Assembly: GCF_900698965.1 (NCBI RefSeq)
Contig: NZ_LR217725.1
Span: forward strand, 1-64,000
Length of the DNA stretch: 64,000 bases
DNA from: Erwinia_E haradaeae_A
GTDB lineage: Bacteria; Pseudomonadota; Gammaproteobacteria; Enterobacterales; Enterobacteriaceae
Reading direction: 5' to 3'
Shown: one piece after another, positions 49,607 through 59,626 of the stretch
Layout: every line of letters begins with the position of its first letter
Numbering within the stretch: position 1 is the first letter of the stretch
Made by a program: the position numbers and the translations under genes
Notes under the pieces: model-generated
The model's database searches: none
Told to the model about the DNA's origin: nothing
Seen by the model: the letters and a program-made list of their open reading frames with translations, nothing else

Positions 49607-50447
49607 AAGAAAAAATTATAATATTGTTTCAGGCGGACAATTTAATTCTATAGGGTCTAATGATATAATTTTTAGTTCAGTATAGCTAGTGGAATTTTCT
49701 ATGTATTTAGTCTTGAATAAAGATAATGTCTTGTCTTTAATTTTGTTAATTAATATAGTGGTTAGACGTAGAGGATAACTTGGTAGCGTATAGAGTCATA
49801 ATGAGATTATATTATAATCAGATATTATAATAGATAGTAATATATTAGGAATAGCAGGAACCGGTATAGATGTGTTATATGATGATTTTTCTCTGCAGAA
49901 TTTGCAAAAGAAAAATATATGATATAGACCAGTATTTATCAGGTTTTTAGTCTGAATATCAAAAGATCTCTGGTGATATTTATAGCGTTACTGTATAAAT
50001 TATAGACTAAGATGCAGTGATCCTGATGATAATCATATGCTTTTTGTCTAAAATTTGTTATCAAAACCAATATTTTACACTATTACTATAGTTTTCTATT
50101 GTGTTCGACATGGATAATGCGCTATACAGATGTCAGCTATACTAGTGTATAGCCTGTATAACAAGCTTTTTAATATCCTTCATATCACATATATATGATA
50201 TTATATAATTTGTGTGGATGACTTGAAGTAATTATAGGCTGTATTTGTATTTATTTAATTATTCATGTGATTGAACAGATTTCAATTCATGAGGCACTCC
50301 ATAATTTCCATGTAGAACTCTATACTTTTGAGTTTGATCGGTCTTTTCTTATGTAGTTATCGTATAGTAATTATAGAAAGTATCGAATTATTCTCTCTAT
50401 TAACTCAAACTAAATATTTTTAAGTCTGTGATAGCTCATAATTAGTG
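49607..50447. other. spacer between gntU and rsxG, site of the missing rsxE
   Basis: Convergent genes flank 0.84 kb with no readable frame. In E. coli rsxE and nth follow rsxG; rsxE alone would be about 0.7 kb, so this spacer may be its remains, though no fragment was recognised. A GC-containing hairpin GCTATAC/GTATAGC lies at 50136-50153. Confidence 0.5.
50136..50153. repeat. small hairpin 7/4/7
   Basis: GCTATAC, loop TAGT, GTATAGC. On the plus strand a TTTTT run follows only about 13 bases later. It could help end gntU transcripts, but it lies 530 bases away. Confidence 0.5.
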
Positions 50448-51083
50448 TTATTCTTCAATCTTGTTGTTGCATTTTTTTAAATGAGAGATGTGTCCGGGTA
50501 GAGTTTGAATGTATAATGTACTACGTTTTACTGCATTCACTACTGCTCTTGGAGTAATTGTTGCGCCCGTAAATTGATCAAAATCTCCTCCATCTTTTTT
50601 TACCGCAAAGTTACCGTTACAGTATTTATCTACTTTTTGATGAAAAAAGTCATTTATCCAATTGGACAGGCGTAATTCAATTTTATCACCTAGTCCTGGT
50701 GTTTCATGATGCTCGATGACTCGTACACCATAAATTAGACCATTAAAGTTAGCTCCAACAATTATTTGAATATTTCCAGAGTAACCATCTGGGGCAGTAG
50801 TCTCTAACGCTACTGCTACAGGTTGTGTATCTTTTTTTGCTATATATAATCGATGCTCTTTGTTATCTCCTAGCGCGGGATCACAGACAATATAACATGA
50901 TGATTGAAGAGCATTATTATATAGTGTTGGTGGTAGTACTTGATCTAAGAGATTTTGCTGTGTTAGGGCTTTTTGAGCTTGAATTGCAGGTTTTGTCACT
51001 TCATGAATCATTGCCGTCAAACCTGTGGTTATGGCAGCAAATATAGCAAGGATTATCCCATTTTTCCGTATAATATCCAACAT
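50448..51083 (-). CDS. rsxG: Rnf/Rsx electron transport complex subunit G
   Basis: Periplasm-facing subunit with one N-terminal membrane helix and a covalently bound FMN. It has 211 residues against 206 in E. coli. The flavinylation motif is in GGDFDQFTGATITPRAVV; HHETPGLGDKIE is kept. The start overlaps the rsxD stop by one base (TAATG). Last gene of the local cluster: rsxE, which should follow, is missing. Confidence 0.96.
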   Translation of the reverse strand: MLDIIRKNGIILAIFAAITTGLTAMIHEVTKPAIQAQKALTQQNLLDQVLPPTLYNNALQSSCYIVCDPALGDNKEHRLYIAKKDTQPVAVALETTAPDGYSGNIQIIVGANFNGLIYGVRVIEHHETPGLGDKIELRLSNWINDFFHQKVDKYCNGNFAVKKDGGDFDQFTGATITPRAVVNAVKRSTLYIQTLPGHISHLKKCNNKIEE

Positions 51084-52156
51084 TATGGTCTTCTCTTAGT
51101 AGCATGCCCATAAACACGTGGTTTTGTGTAATAATCAATTACAGGTACACACATATTGGCTAATAACACTGCGAAGGCCAAACCGTCCGGATAGCCACCA
51201 TAACTTCTAATTAGCCATGTCAGAAATCCAATGAGTGCAGCATAAACCAAACGACCATGATTAGTAGTTGCAGAAGTGACAGGGTCCGTGGCAATAAAAA
51301 ACGCACCTAACATGGTAGAGCCAGAAAATAAGTGTACGATAGGTGGCAGTAGGTGATCAGACGAGAAAAACCAACCTATGCTTGCACAGGTTACTAGAGA
51401 GGTTAAAAATGCTAAAGGAATATGCCAACGAATTATACGCGTCATTAAGAGGAAGACTCCGCCAAGCAAAAAACTAGCATTCACACATTGCCAACTAGGA
51501 GCATATATAAGCATGCTATTATACATCGGTTGCGTAAGAATATAGTTTGTTGTAAACCCTTCATGTAGGCTGGTTTTGAAATGATCTAGCGGGGTGGCTT
51601 GCGTGATAGCATCAATATCTGGTGAGATTTTTGCTCTCAGGGGTAAGTTGCACTGAACTTCTGGGTGGATAATTATCTCCAAAGTATTCAAAAAACTAGG
51701 TCTAACGTTTTTAAAATCATTAAGAGAAAACCATGTAGTCATTTGTACTGGAAAGGATATTAGTAGCAATAGATAGGCAGCCATGGCCGGATTAAATGGG
51801 TTATGTCCCAGACCTCCATACAATTGCTTGGCGATTATAATAGCAAATAATGTACTAATTGTTATTACCCACCAAGGAGATAATGCGGGAATACTAACAC
51901 CTAGTAATACCGCAGTAAGTAGCGCTGAGTTATCTTGTAAAGTTCTTAATATCGGATAGTGACGCAAGTATAGAACGATAGCTTCAGTTGCAAGAGCTAC
52001 GCTAATAGCGATACAGATTTGTATGAGATTTCCCCAGCCGCATAAGTAATATTGTGCAATTAAACCTGGTATGGTTGCAATTAAGACTAAAAACATAATT
52101 CGATTAGTGTTTCGCGGTTTATTCAAACCGCGGTAATTCGCAATATAAACAGTCAT
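51083..52156 (-). CDS. rsxD: Rnf/Rsx electron transport complex subunit D
   Basis: Polytopic membrane subunit carrying a covalent FMN. It has 357 residues against 352 in E. coli. The FMN-attachment threonine is expected in AITQATPLDHFK; other family blocks are KQLYGGLGHNPFNPAM, MLGAFFIATDPVTSATTNHGR and GGYPDGLAFAVLLANMC. Preceded by an unusually long 343-base gap from rsxC, whereas the E. coli genes abut. Confidence 0.96.
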   Translation of the reverse strand: MTVYIANYRGLNKPRNTNRIMFLVLIATIPGLIAQYYLCGWGNLIQICIAISVALATEAIVLYLRHYPILRTLQDNSALLTAVLLGVSIPALSPWWVITISTLFAIIIAKQLYGGLGHNPFNPAMAAYLLLLISFPVQMTTWFSLNDFKNVRPSFLNTLEIIIHPEVQCNLPLRAKISPDIDAITQATPLDHFKTSLHEGFTTNYILTQPMYNSMLIYAPSWQCVNASFLLGGVFLLMTRIIRWHIPLAFLTSLVTCASIGWFFSSDHLLPPIVHLFSGSTMLGAFFIATDPVTSATTNHGRLVYAALIGFLTWLIRSYGGYPDGLAFAVLLANMCVPVIDYYTKPRVYGHATKRRP

Positions 52157-52499
52157 ATGACCGTTACTCCAGTATTTTAGGTATAGATTATATCTTCTGA
52201 TGCATCAAATACAAAAAATTAGATTAACACTGTAGTTAAGGTATAGGAATATATTCACTTGATCATCTCTATAGTATTGTCATGCATCTGATTGCATAAT
52301 TTTACATGTCTTACTCCTATATATGTTGGTATTTAGTGCATGCATTACGTGAGATCCTTTCTCTAATTTGTTCTGTCATCAGTTTTCTTGTCTTTGATAG
52401 CATTTTAGTTTTATAATTTTGGTAAAAAATCTATACATTGCTCGAGTACAAACGATGTAAATAGAATCTATATATTGAATGATTTCTGGCGTCTAACTG
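52157..52499. other. gap inside the rsx operon (rsxC-rsxD)
   Basis: The rsxC and rsxD genes normally abut. Here 343 A+T-rich bases separate them, with no gene. In E. coli rsxC this position would code for the long alanine-rich C-terminal repeats, so the gap may be the eroded end of rsxC (inference). No internal promoter was recognised. Confidence 0.5.
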
Positions 52500-54032
52500 T
52501 TATGTCTGGGTATCCGAATCGTGTGTAATTTCAGCTGACCCAGCTAAAGATTGAGAGAAAATCACATTAGGCTGGTGATTTACAGTTGGACTAAGCTTCT
52601 TCTGAGTGTGATTCTTTTTCTGTAATAATCGCTTGTTCCGAGCTTCAAAACGAGTTTTAGCAATACGAGAGCGTTGACTATCGGCATCAAGCGCCTGAAT
52701 TATTTCTTTTTCTTTTCGATAATACTGTACGAGCGGAATATTGCTTGGACAAACGTATGAGCATGCGCCACATTCAATACAGTCGATGACATTATGCGCA
52801 CGAGCCTTGTTGTGATCACCGCCTTGGATAAACCAATATAGTTGTTGTGGTAACAAAGAAACTGGACAAACATCAGAACATATGCCACAACGAATACAGT
52901 TTTTTTCTACTCTATTTATCCCACCTTCTTTAGAAGTGGGGGCTAAAATACAATTAGTAATTTTCACTACTGGTACCGCGTCTGACAGTAAAGGTAAACC
53001 CATTAAGGCGCCACCCATCAGTATAAGTTGCTTATCCTCAGGATTAAAACCAGCATGTTTGAGCAGATAATTAACTGGGGTACCTAATCGTGCCCACACG
53101 TTGCCAGGATGACTTAGGGATGCGCCAGTGAGCGTTACTACGCGTTCAGTCAGTGACTCTCCATCAATTATAGCGCGTTTTACTGCAAAGGCAGTGCTAA
53201 CATTTTGGATAAAAACACCGATTTCAGAAGAATGCTGATTATGTGGAACTTCTTTGCCTGTTAATATTTTTATTAAATGTCCAGAGTTCCCAGAAGGATA
53301 TTTAGTAGGGATAATACGAATGGATATAGATAGGTTCATATCATGTTGTAGCGCTCGTTGCAATGACAGAATAGCTTTTGGTTTATTATCCTCAATACCT
53401 ATAATGATGTGATGTGCCCGAAGAATCCATGCTAGAATACGAATTCCTTCTAGAACCTCTAAAGGGTGGTCTTGCATCAATCGATCGTCAGCTGTAATGT
53501 ATGGCTCACATTCGACAGCGTTAATAATTAATGTATTTATCTTTTGGAGTCCAGATTTGAGCTTATATGCAGTTGGGAATCCAGCTCCACCTAGTCCAGC
53601 TATGCCAGCGTCATGAATAATTTTTAATATTTCAGAGCGATGCATATAACGATAATTATTAAATGTTTCTCTATCGAGCCATTTGTCTTCTCCATCTGGA
53701 GTAATAAAGATACACGTTTCTAATAAAGATGCGTGAGCTGTTACGTGTGGTGTAATTTTTGTTACAATACCAGAAGTAGGTGCGTGCACTGGCAGCATAC
53801 TACCATTTCCATGTGTAAGAGCTTGACCGCGCAAGACTCTGTCACCTGGTTGTATCTTTACTTCACCTTCAGTTCCAATGTGCTGCCGCAGTGGTAAAAT
53901 CAATTGCGGCGGTAAAGGTATTTTACGCACCGGGGTGTGACTGGACTGACTTTTCATATCTAGCGGATGAATTCCACCGTGAAAATCCCAGAGTTGGGTT
54001 TTTTTAAGGTTTTTCTTAAAGATGTGAAACAT
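52500..54032 (-). CDS. rsxC: Rnf/Rsx electron transport complex subunit C
   Basis: Peripheral subunit that is thought to bind NADH and FMN and to carry two [4Fe-4S] clusters. The NADH/FMN-binding region is around GIAGLGGAGFPTAYKL; ferredoxin motifs are CIRCGICSDVCP and CIECGACSYVCP near residues 380-430. It has 510 residues against 740 in E. coli: the core is complete, and the variable alanine-rich tail is nearly all missing. It overlaps rsxB by 17 bases. Confidence 0.95.
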   Translation of the reverse strand: MFHIFKKNLKKTQLWDFHGGIHPLDMKSQSSHTPVRKIPLPPQLILPLRQHIGTEGEVKIQPGDRVLRGQALTHGNGSMLPVHAPTSGIVTKITPHVTAHASLLETCIFITPDGEDKWLDRETFNNYRYMHRSEILKIIHDAGIAGLGGAGFPTAYKLKSGLQKINTLIINAVECEPYITADDRLMQDHPLEVLEGIRILAWILRAHHIIIGIEDNKPKAILSLQRALQHDMNLSISIRIIPTKYPSGNSGHLIKILTGKEVPHNQHSSEIGVFIQNVSTAFAVKRAIIDGESLTERVVTLTGASLSHPGNVWARLGTPVNYLLKHAGFNPEDKQLILMGGALMGLPLLSDAVPVVKITNCILAPTSKEGGINRVEKNCIRCGICSDVCPVSLLPQQLYWFIQGGDHNKARAHNVIDCIECGACSYVCPSNIPLVQYYRKEKEIIQALDADSQRSRIAKTRFEARNKRLLQKKNHTQKKLSPTVNHQPNVIFSQSLAGSAEITHDSDTQT

Positions 54033-54606
54033 GGCTATTTACCGAAATTATTCGCTCCGAAATACTATTGTTTTTATCCCAGTGAGATAGATTAGGAGTC
54101 GAGAAAACTATACGCATCTCAATACAGTTCGTTGGGCATGGTGCGAGACATAGATTGCAGCCAGTACAGATCGCGGTTAAGACTGTGTGCATGGTTCGTT
54201 TTGCCCCAATTATAGCATCTACCGGACAAACATGAATGCATTTAGTACAACCGATACAATGGTCCTCATTAATCCATGCAATTGTACGTTCCGGTTGGCT
54301 CCTATTTGGATTATCTAAGGGTTGTGGATGCACATTAATTATTTTGGCTATTTTTAGCATTGTCTGATCTCCACCAGGAACGCATTTATTTATCATTTCA
54401 TGATTGTGTCCAATAGCGTTTGCATAAGGTCGGCAGCCAGGGTAACCGCATTGCCCACATTGACTTTGTGGTAAAACCGCATCAATTTGATCAACAATGA
54501 TATCCTTCGTGACTGCACAACGGTATGCTGTGTACCCTAGTAAAGAACCGCAAATAAAACTAATTGTGCTTAACACAGCTACTGATATACAGAGAGAAGT
54601 AATCAT
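54016..54606 (-). CDS. rsxB: Rnf/Rsx electron transport complex subunit B
   Basis: Iron-sulfur subunit anchored by an N-terminal hydrophobic segment. The N-terminal cluster site is CGQCGYPGC plus a later Cys (NKCVPGG). Two ferredoxin motifs follow, CIGCTKCIHVCP and CTGCNLCLAPCP. It has 196 residues against 192 in E. coli. The ATG overlaps the rsxA stop by four bases. Confidence 0.97.
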   Translation of the reverse strand: MITSLCISVAVLSTISFICGSLLGYTAYRCAVTKDIIVDQIDAVLPQSQCGQCGYPGCRPYANAIGHNHEMINKCVPGGDQTMLKIAKIINVHPQPLDNPNRSQPERTIAWINEDHCIGCTKCIHVCPVDAIIGAKRTMHTVLTAICTGCNLCLAPCPTNCIEMRIVFSTPNLSHWDKNNSISERIISVNSHVSHL

Positions 54607-55184
54607 ATTTTAATTAGCCCAGTAAAACCCATAAATGCCATTGCCATTAACCCAGCGGTAATCAAAGCAATAGATGAGCCCTTAAATGGCGATGGTGTAT
54701 CCGCCAGAGACAAGCGCTCTCGTATACCAGAAAATAAAACCATCACTAGTGAAAATCCAATAGAGGCACTAAATCCATATAGAGCAGCCTGCATAAATGT
54801 ATGATGAAGGTGTATGCTTAAAATAGGTACACCGAGAACAGCGCAGTTTGTGGTAATCAATGGAAGAAAAATACCTAAAAGTTGGTATAGGTGAGGACTA
54901 GTTTTACGCATTACCATTTCAGTAAATTGGACAACAACAGAAATAATAAGAATATATGTTATGGTGCGTAAGTATATTAGATCCAGTGGTAACAGGATTA
55001 GAAGATTTACCATCCAGGATACAATTGCGGCAAGGGTCATTACAAATGTTGTGGCAAGCCCCATACTAATTGCGGTCTCTAGTTGTTTAGAAACCCCCAT
55101 AAAAGGGCATAGACCAAGGAATTTTACTAACACAAAGTTATTTACTAAAATTGTACCAATAAAAAGCAACAGGTAGTTAGCCAT
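54603..55184 (-). CDS. rsxA: Rnf/Rsx electron transport complex subunit A
   Basis: Integral membrane subunit, six hydrophobic helices. The start is set at the ATG at 55184 (MANYLLLFIGTILVNNFVLV), giving 193 residues as in E. coli; a TTG-initiated extension from 55214 is less likely. LGLCPFMGVSKQLETA and FLPLITTNCAVLGV are conserved, the latter holding a cysteine of the membrane [2Fe-2S] site shared with RnfE in studied complexes. First gene of the cluster. Confidence 0.96.
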   Translation of the reverse strand: MANYLLLFIGTILVNNFVLVKFLGLCPFMGVSKQLETAISMGLATTFVMTLAAIVSWMVNLLILLPLDLIYLRTITYILIISVVVQFTEMVMRKTSPHLYQLLGIFLPLITTNCAVLGVPILSIHLHHTFMQAALYGFSASIGFSLVMVLFSGIRERLSLADTPSPFKGSSIALITAGLMAMAFMGFTGLIKI

Positions 55185-55520
55185 GATGTATGCTTTACCC
55201 TCAACTACAATCAATAGATAGATAATACTTTTCTAAACGTTATTTATCTACCTCCATTATTACTGGTTCTCTGCAGTAGAAAAAATTCTCAGTGGAGTAG
55301 CAGGCATTATCTCTACGCTGCTGGGCCCTAATACCCTAATACTTAATAAAAGCCCCATCAGGATTGATAATCCATACCTGTAATTAGCTCTAGAAAATAT
55401 TGAATGTACATAACAAGGTTTTATAAAGGTTTTGTAAAAAGTCTAATACAAGGTGTGTTTATCTATTTTAGATAAAAACATTGTATTATATATTTAAAGT
55501 ACTAGTAAATTATAGGCGAT

Positions 55521-55572
55521 AAGGTTCTTAGTATATGCTTTACTATAAGGTTCTTAGTATATGCTTTACTAT
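55521..55572. repeat. perfect 26-bp direct duplication
   Basis: Two exact adjacent copies (55521-55546, 55547-55572) beginning AAGGTTCTTAGTATATGCTT. The longest exact duplication in the window. Confidence 0.95.
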
Positions 55573-55802
55573 ATAGACGAATATATATGAGTATTCTGCT
55601 AGTTTTAAATCTTTGATTAGTACTTTTCTGTGTTGTTATTTGATTAGATACTGAATCTATTTGATCCTATGCTTAGTGTTTTTATGTGGTGGCGATAACC
55701 GTATTGAGTTGCATGTATTAGAATATGATATATATGAAAAAATATCTATATGAATTTTGTATTTCGCTCATACCTTAAGTAGGTTCACTCCTGCTCAATC
55801 TT

Positions 55803-55832
55803 TGATAACTAATAGTGTTATCAGGATTTTTT
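55803..55832 (+). terminator. orphan terminator-like hairpin
   Basis: TGATAAC (55803-55809), 7-base loop, GTTATCA (55817-55823), then GGA and six T. It points along the plus strand but no plus-strand gene lies upstream. It could end an unseen small RNA, be left from a lost gene, or be chance. Confidence 0.45.
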
Positions 55833-56286
55833 AGAATTTTCCTGTATTTAAATTTATAGAAAGATGGGACAAACTATAATATTGATAATAGTACATGCAG
55901 AAATTACTCTAATTAAGGCTAATCAAGAACAATAGCTATATACTATGGTTTGATATATATGGTTTTGATATGTAGTTTAATCTGCTGGATTCAGCTTAGG
56001 GTTAAGTGCTTTTTTATTGGTAGGGTTTTAGCTGTAATTACTGAAACAATAAGTTTTATGTATATATTCGGTCTATTTATAGAGAAAATAGATTGTTATT
56101 TATATATATGGTGTTCTCATGGCTGATGGTTTAATGTTAAATCGTATGGTGTATATCATAGCGCTCTCACCTTGTAGTGTTAATTTTAAATCTATTTCAT
56201 GTTATCACTGATGGCGCTCAGAATAGAGACTCTGGACATAATCATAAACTACATGCACTAGTGTATCATCTTTGATGAAGGGAACT

Positions 56287-57234
56287 ATGGAAAAGTATAT
56301 TATGAATGAGGCAGTGAACGAACTGCGAACGATTAGTGATATGTTGCGATGGTCAATTAGTTACTTTGCGTCTTCTGATTTATATTATGGTCATGGCACT
56401 GACAATTACTGGGATGAAGCGATCCGCCTGATTCTTCCTACGCTAGATTTACCTTTAGAGGTTCCAGATACGATATTGTCTTGTAGATTAACATATAGTG
56501 AAAGACAAAGTATTGCTGATCTTGTAGTACGTCGAATTAATGATTATATTCCGGTGTCTTATTTAACAAATAAGGCTTGGTTCTGTGGTTATGAGTTTTA
56601 TGTTGATGCCCGTGTACTGATTCCACGCTCACCTATTGCTGAACTCATTAGTCAAAAATTTTTTGGGATTCTTCACGATAAACCTCAGTTCATTCTTGAT
56701 ATGTGCACCGGTAGCGGCTGTATAGCTATTGCCTCTGCATTGGTATTTCCGGATGCAAGGGTTGATGCAGTAGATATTTCTAGAGATGCATTAGCTGTAA
56801 CTGATAAAAATATTTATACGCACGATGTCAAAAAACGTGTTACATCTATCTGTTCTGATTTATTTGATGACTTACCTATCAAGCAATATGACTTAATTGT
56901 AACAAATCCACCATATGTTAATGCTCATGATATAAAGATTTTACCTAAAGAATACCATCATGAACCTATACTTGGTTTGTTTGGTGGTAATGATGGACTA
57001 ACATTATTGCTTCGTATTTTAAACGATGCAGCTCAGTATTTAAACAAAAATGGGGTTCTTATTTGTGAAGTTGGTAATAGCAAGACAGCTCTTATTACTA
57101 GATATCCAGATGTAACTTTTACCTGGCTAGAGTTGAATAATGGTGGTGATGGGGTGTTTTTTCTTACAAGGAATGAAATAAGTAACATTCAGAATAAAGA
57201 AAAAATTAACAAAGATTCAGTACTTCTATATTGA
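56287..57234 (+). CDS. prmB: protein-(glutamine-N5) methyltransferase, ribosomal protein L3-specific
   Basis: Methylates the glutamine of ribosomal protein L3. The start is set at the ATG at 56287 (MEKYIMNEAVNELRTISDML), which aligns with E. coli MDKIFVDEAVNEL and has AAGGGA just upstream; 56272 would add five residues. 315 residues against 310. AdoMet-binding DMCTGSGCIAIA and the catalytic NPPY in VTNPPYVNA are intact. In E. coli aroC follows; it is not here. Confidence 0.96.
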   Translation: MEKYIMNEAVNELRTISDMLRWSISYFASSDLYYGHGTDNYWDEAIRLILPTLDLPLEVPDTILSCRLTYSERQSIADLVVRRINDYIPVSYLTNKAWFCGYEFYVDARVLIPRSPIAELISQKFFGILHDKPQFILDMCTGSGCIAIASALVFPDARVDAVDISRDALAVTDKNIYTHDVKKRVTSICSDLFDDLPIKQYDLIVTNPPYVNAHDIKILPKEYHHEPILGLFGGNDGLTLLLRILNDAAQYLNKNGVLICEVGNSKTALITRYPDVTFTWLELNNGGDGVFFLTRNEISNIQNKEKINKDSVLLY

Positions 57235-58106
57235 TTATGGTGCTATGGGGTTTAGGTAAACACTAATGATTAACTCATACTAGCAGATTGCATTAGATTT
57301 TTATATTATCTGATGAAGCGATAGAGTTTGACAATAAGACTCAGAGTATAATAAAAACTTATTTATGTAGCTCTTTTTGCTTATACATTATTATATATTG
57401 AACATATAATATGTTGTTATATTTAAAGATTTTGTGTGGGCATATCACACTAATGACATTGCATCGAAACTTTGGCTATAACTTTGAAGGTAGTCGGTTT
57501 ATAAAAATTGACTGTATTATTATAAGACAGGTATGAGTCAGATTGTATAGAGCGTTAATTATAGTATAACAAGAAAATATTGTAAAGATCGGGAATTGTA
57601 AGTGCCTTAAAAGTATGCTTTTATCTCAGGATGGACGCAAGCACATATAGAGGCGAAAAGCGATATTTATCTTGCAGAATATCTAGATCTTAGCCATAGC
57701 TAGCGTAAAGTTGTAAAAAAGAAAAATTTATAATCATCGCGATGTGTATAAATGGTAAGATCTCGTTAAATATTATGCTGTTAGGTTATTTTGTGTTTTG
57801 TATTCGCTCATGTTGTGATCGGGGTATCATTTTTTGACTCAAACACTTTGATTAGCGACGTAGGATGCTCAGAATCACGCTTTACTATAACAACAGAATC
57901 ATTTTTTAACTAATATCTTAGAGCGCTTATGTAATTTATACATAATGACATATTTAATAATATTGTCGCTGTGTTATCGCCATGTAGGTTTATTTTATCC
58001 TGTGCTGAACAGGCTATATTAATTCTCTCGACTCAAGCTATATGGTGCTATCTACACAAAGAAAGCAGCAGCAGTAATACATTAGTAATATACATTTCTG
58101 TAGTAA
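57235..58106. other. spacer between prmB and the antiporter gene
   Basis: No gene, repeat or RNA of note in 0.87 kb between convergent genes; only a small AACATA/TATGTT palindrome near 57398-57412. The aroC position of E. coli is empty. Confidence 0.5.
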
Positions 58107-59426
58107 TTAACATTTCTGTTTTTTGTTGAGTCTCTTTGTGATGAGAAAAATCAGAATCCCAGGTATATACAGTACAACTGAGAGCAGTAAGTTTAGGACA
58201 CCTGATGCGTATATCAACCAGGCTCCATAGGCACCTGAACCAATTGATATAAGTGTTATGTAAGGTTTATTCACTTCATATGATACTTTAAAAAGATAAG
58301 CACTAACCAGCAAATAGGGCGCTAGTATCATTTCTGATGCGATAGTGAGCAATGTGCTGTAATCACAACCAGTTAACCAAATTAAGATCAAAGCAATCTG
58401 TACACAGATATTTGTTAGATATAAAGAAAATTTTGGTGCCTGACAAGAATGATCAATCGTCAAAGACCGAATTTGGCATGAACCATGCTGTGCAGCAATC
58501 ACAGGGACTTCTGAAGCCATGATAGTCCAGCTAAGGTATGCTCCGCATACTGAAATAATGAGACCAAAGATAATAATAATACCACCCCAGTAACCTAATA
58601 AGTGATCCATTATTCCAGCCATAGCAGGGTTCTGCATCCTTGCTAATTCTGCTCTTGGTACAACCCCTAATGATAATAGACTAACTAGTAAATAGATTAC
58701 CAATGCTATAAGAACAGCAAACATTGTAGCGCGGCCAATATCATGTTTATTGCGGGCGTGGGATGACATAACTACTGCACCCTCAATGCCAATAAAAACC
58801 CATAGAGTAATCAGCATAGTGTCCTTTACCTGCTGAGACAATGATTTTTTTAAGGCGAGACCAGTGAAGTCAAAACAGAAGGAATGAGAGCTGAAAGCAC
58901 TGATTGCTAGAATGATAAATAAACCAAGAGGTACTAGCTTAGCCAGTGTTGCAATAAGATTAATACTGGCTGCTGTTCTAATACCTTGTAACACTAATGA
59001 ATGAATCAGCCATAATAGGGTTGAAGCTGCTAACATAGCCTGCCATGTATTACCGTTTCCAAATATAACGTGATTTGGAGAGTCAATAAAAAAACTGACA
59101 GCAGAGCAGACAATCACTAAATAAGAAGCATTTGCAATTACTGCGCATAGCCAGTATCCCCAGGCAGAGCAGAACCCGATAAATTTTCCAAACCCTGCTT
59201 GGGCATACATAAAAATACCGCCGTCTAAATGAGGTTTTAGTCTACTTAATAACAGTAATGTTAATGCTAGTAGCATAACACCGCATCCAGTAATACCCCA
59301 AGCTATGAGTAGCGCAGCGGGGCTAGCAGCTGCCGCCATATTTTGTGGTAAACTAAAAATACCAGCGCCCAACATTGAGCTCAGAACGAGTGCAGTGAGA
59401 GCACCAAAACCTAGATTGTTATCCAA
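58107..59426 (-). CDS. ydgI: APC-family amino acid antiporter, YdgI/ArcD-like
   Basis: Inner-membrane transporter of the APC superfamily, closest by eye to E. coli YdgI, a putative arginine/ornithine antiporter; the substrate is not proven. It has 439 residues with about 11 hydrophobic segments. Blocks SSMLGAGIFSLPQNMAAAAS, GFCSAWGYWLCAVIAN, TLWVFIGIEGAVVMSS, CGAYLSWTIMASEVP and LTIASEMILAPY are strongly conserved. The start is TTG (59424-59426) with GAGG five bases upstream. As I recall E. coli YdgI (460 residues), its last hydrophobic stretch is missing here, so the C-terminus may be truncated. It stands alone. Confidence 0.9.
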   Translation of the reverse strand: MDNNLGFGALTALVLSSMLGAGIFSLPQNMAAAASPAALLIAWGITGCGVMLLALTLLLLSRLKPHLDGGIFMYAQAGFGKFIGFCSAWGYWLCAVIANASYLVIVCSAVSFFIDSPNHVIFGNGNTWQAMLAASTLLWLIHSLVLQGIRTAASINLIATLAKLVPLGLFIILAISAFSSHSFCFDFTGLALKKSLSQQVKDTMLITLWVFIGIEGAVVMSSHARNKHDIGRATMFAVLIALVIYLLVSLLSLGVVPRAELARMQNPAMAGIMDHLLGYWGGIIIIFGLIISVCGAYLSWTIMASEVPVIAAQHGSCQIRSLTIDHSCQAPKFSLYLTNICVQIALILIWLTGCDYSTLLTIASEMILAPYLLVSAYLFKVSYEVNKPYITLISIGSGAYGAWLIYASGVLNLLLSVVLYIPGILIFLITKRLNKKQKC

Positions 59427-59518
59427 AAATACCTCATATTATAGAATACGATATTACTTAATCGTTATTTATAGTGGCTCGCTCTCATCGCTAAGGTGTG
59501 ATAGTATCAATATACATC

Positions 59519-59562
59519 TATTATTATATTGTATTATATTTATTATTATATTGTATTATATT
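59519..59562. repeat. perfect 22-bp direct duplication
   Basis: Two exact adjacent 22-bp copies beginning TATTATTATATTGTATTATA (59519-59540, 59541-59562). Confidence 0.9.
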
Positions 59563-59626
59563 GCGTGTAAGTATTGTATACAGCTTAAGCTAGGCGTTTA
59601 TATGCACCTGATAGATCATATCTATG

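Larger units (their letters stand above)
55185..56286. other. spacer between rsxA and prmB
   Basis: Divergent genes flank 1.1 kb. There is no coding frame. It holds an 8/3/8 hairpin TTTATCTA/TAGATAAA (55458-55476), a perfect 26-bp duplication (55521-55572) and a terminator-like hairpin with T6 (55803-55832) that follows no plus-strand gene. Confidence 0.5.
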
